Below, in pieces: positions 6,642-7,386 of a DNA stretch of 7,386 bases. Both the position numbers and the translations under genes were made by a program. This DNA comes from Verrucomicrobiota bacterium (GTDB lineage: Bacteria > Verrucomicrobiota > Lentisphaeria > Oligosphaerales > JAFGRS01): NCBI GenBank assembly GCA_019136035.1, contig JAGVUW010000471.1:1-7386 (forward strand), written 5' to 3'. Positions within the stretch are counted from its first letter, which is position 1; each line of letters begins with the position of its first letter. The notes under the pieces were generated by a model. That model searched no databases and was not told the DNA's origin. It was given only the letters and a program-made list of their open reading frames with translations.

Positions 6642-6743
6642 TCAGTGTAGCCCGCTCACCGCCAAGGGCAAATCCGAGTGGGCGCCGTACTGCTCGCGCA
6701 GGAGCCGCCGCATGACCTTGTTCGTAGCGGTCCGCGGCAGGGC
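6642..6743 (-). pseudogene. Detached C-terminal tail of the acyl-CoA synthetase (A10 motif)
   Basis: The synthetase frame continues directly after the TAG at 6744-6746 for 33 codons to a TGA at 6642-6644. The residues are ALPRTATNKVMRRLLREQYG and a short end. PRTATNKVMRR is the A10 motif of adenylate-forming enzymes, and its Lys is the residue needed for adenylation. There is no frameshift: only the TAG separates this tail from the body. If the stop is real and not suppressed, the protein lacks its catalytic lysine. Confidence 0.8.
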
Positions 6744-7386
6744 CTAGACGACCACGACGTCGTGGATCTTGAACAGGCTGCTGTGCTCGGCGCGCAGGGC
6801 CTGGGCCAGGTCGCGGCGCAGCCGCCGCGGCTCGAGGGTGACGCCATGCTGCGGCGCCACGTAGAGCACGAGCCGGTCGGGGCCGCCCTCGGCCGGCGGC
6901 ACCGCCACCGCGGCCACCTCGCGCACCCCCGCCACGCCGCCGACGGCCTGCTCGATCTCGGCCGAGGCGACCTTGATGCCCTTGAGGTTCATCGTGTCGT
7001 CGGCACGGCCCTGCGAACGGTACCAGCCCCCCGGAAGGCGCTGCAGGCGGTCGCCATGGCGCCGCAACAGCTCGCCGTGGGGGCCCGTCGGGACGCCCTC
7101 GTAGTAGACCTGGTCGTGGCTGCTGTTAAGGAGATGGTTGGAGAGCCCGATGGACGGCGGCACGAGGAACGCCTCGCCCTCCTCAGCCGGCTGACCGTCA
7201 TCGTCGAGGATGGCCACGTCCAGGCCGAGGGCCGGGGTGGTGAACATCCCCGGTGCGGCCGGCTGGACCATCGTGCCGGTGATGTAGCTGCCGCCGACCT
7301 CGGTGCCGCCGCAGTACTCGATGACCGGTTTCCATCCCGCCAGCCACATCAGGTAGAGCATGTCCTCCGGCGAGGAGCACTCGCCG
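6744..7386 (-). CDS. AMP-forming acyl-CoA synthetase (acetyl-CoA synthetase-like), C-terminal part, cut by window edge and by in-frame TAG
   Basis: Only the last 213 codons before the stop are in the window; the N-terminus lies to the right. The family activates a carboxylic acid to an acyl-adenylate and then to acyl-CoA. The adenylate-forming core motif A5 appears as VIEYCGGTEVGG (about 7290-7325). RHGDRLQRLPGGWYRSQGRADDTMNLKGIKVASAEIE (about 6945-7061) covers motif A7 and the A8 hinge GRADD with its conserved Lys in GIKV. The GGTEVGGSYITGT and VYYEG-GPHGELLRRHGD patterns match the acetyl-CoA-synthetase-like branch rather than long-chain fatty-acyl ligases; the exact substrate is unknown. 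The chain ends at FKIHDVVVV with TAG at 6744-6746, in the middle of a conserved strand, immediately before the A10 motif that continues in frame. One base change (GAG to TAG) would explain this. It lies upstream of the oxidoreductase on the same strand and is probably in one operon with it. Confidence 0.88.
   Translation of the reverse strand, partial: GECSSPEDMLYLMWLAGWKPVIEYCGGTEVGGSYITGTMVQPAAPGMFTTPALGLDVAILDDDGQPAEEGEAFLVPPSIGLSNHLLNSSHDQVYYEGVPTGPHGELLRRHGDRLQRLPGGWYRSQGRADDTMNLKGIKVASAEIEQAVGGVAGVREVAAVAVPPAEGGPDRLVLYVAPQHGVTLEPRRLRRDLAQALRAEHSSLFKIHDVVVV

Noticed and set aside
5073..6650. A plus-strand open frame of 525 codons opposite the oxidoreductase gene
   Set aside because: No recognisable motifs and biased composition. 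The minus-strand frame has clear FAD motifs at both ends and a good ribosome site.

Overview
The window is a GC-rich stretch of a bacterial chromosome. It most likely comes from the PVC group (Planctomycetota, Lentisphaerota or Verrucomicrobiota) or a similar uncultivated lineage. The best clue is a short type-IV-pilin-like protein that combines an N-terminal RG|FTLIE prepilin signal with a C-terminal H-X9-DG motif. That protein class is abundant in those phyla. A very large secreted heparinase II/III-type protein fits the same lifestyle of degrading complex polysaccharides. The phylum is an inference; no rRNA or other phylogenetic marker is present.

Layout from left to right. A small unrecognised coiled-coil protein lies on the minus strand (33-548). 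A 344-bp spacer follows (549-892). It holds a short-long-short array of hairpins (683-777) and a strong hairpin (840-874) that probably terminates the next gene. The H-X9-DG pseudopilin is on the minus strand (893-1552). A 282-bp divergent promoter region separates it from the secreted heparinase II/III-family protein on the plus strand (1835-4603). Next is a 616-bp spacer between convergent genes (4604-5219). It contains a cluster of palindromic repeats: two 97-nt units in opposite orientation, plus a decayed third copy. The last two genes are on the minus strand and transcribed towards the repeats. They are a CrtI/RetSat-like FAD-dependent oxidoreductase (5220-6602) and, upstream of it, the C-terminal part of an AMP-forming acyl-CoA synthetase that enters from the right edge of the window.

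The pseudopilin and heparinase share a divergent promoter region and both act outside the cytoplasm, so a link through polysaccharide use is plausible but not shown. The synthetase and oxidoreductase sit 39 bp apart on one strand and probably form an operon acting on an acyl or isoprenoid-type lipid.

Two observations deserve a second look. The synthetase frame is broken by a single TAG just before its catalytic-lysine motif, and the expected 33-residue tail continues in frame after it. The repeat units at 4741-4837 and 4977-4881 are equal in length, mirror-imaged, and differ by compensatory changes in a hairpin stem, which suggests that the structure itself is under selection. I found no tRNA, rRNA, CRISPR array, transposase or integrase.
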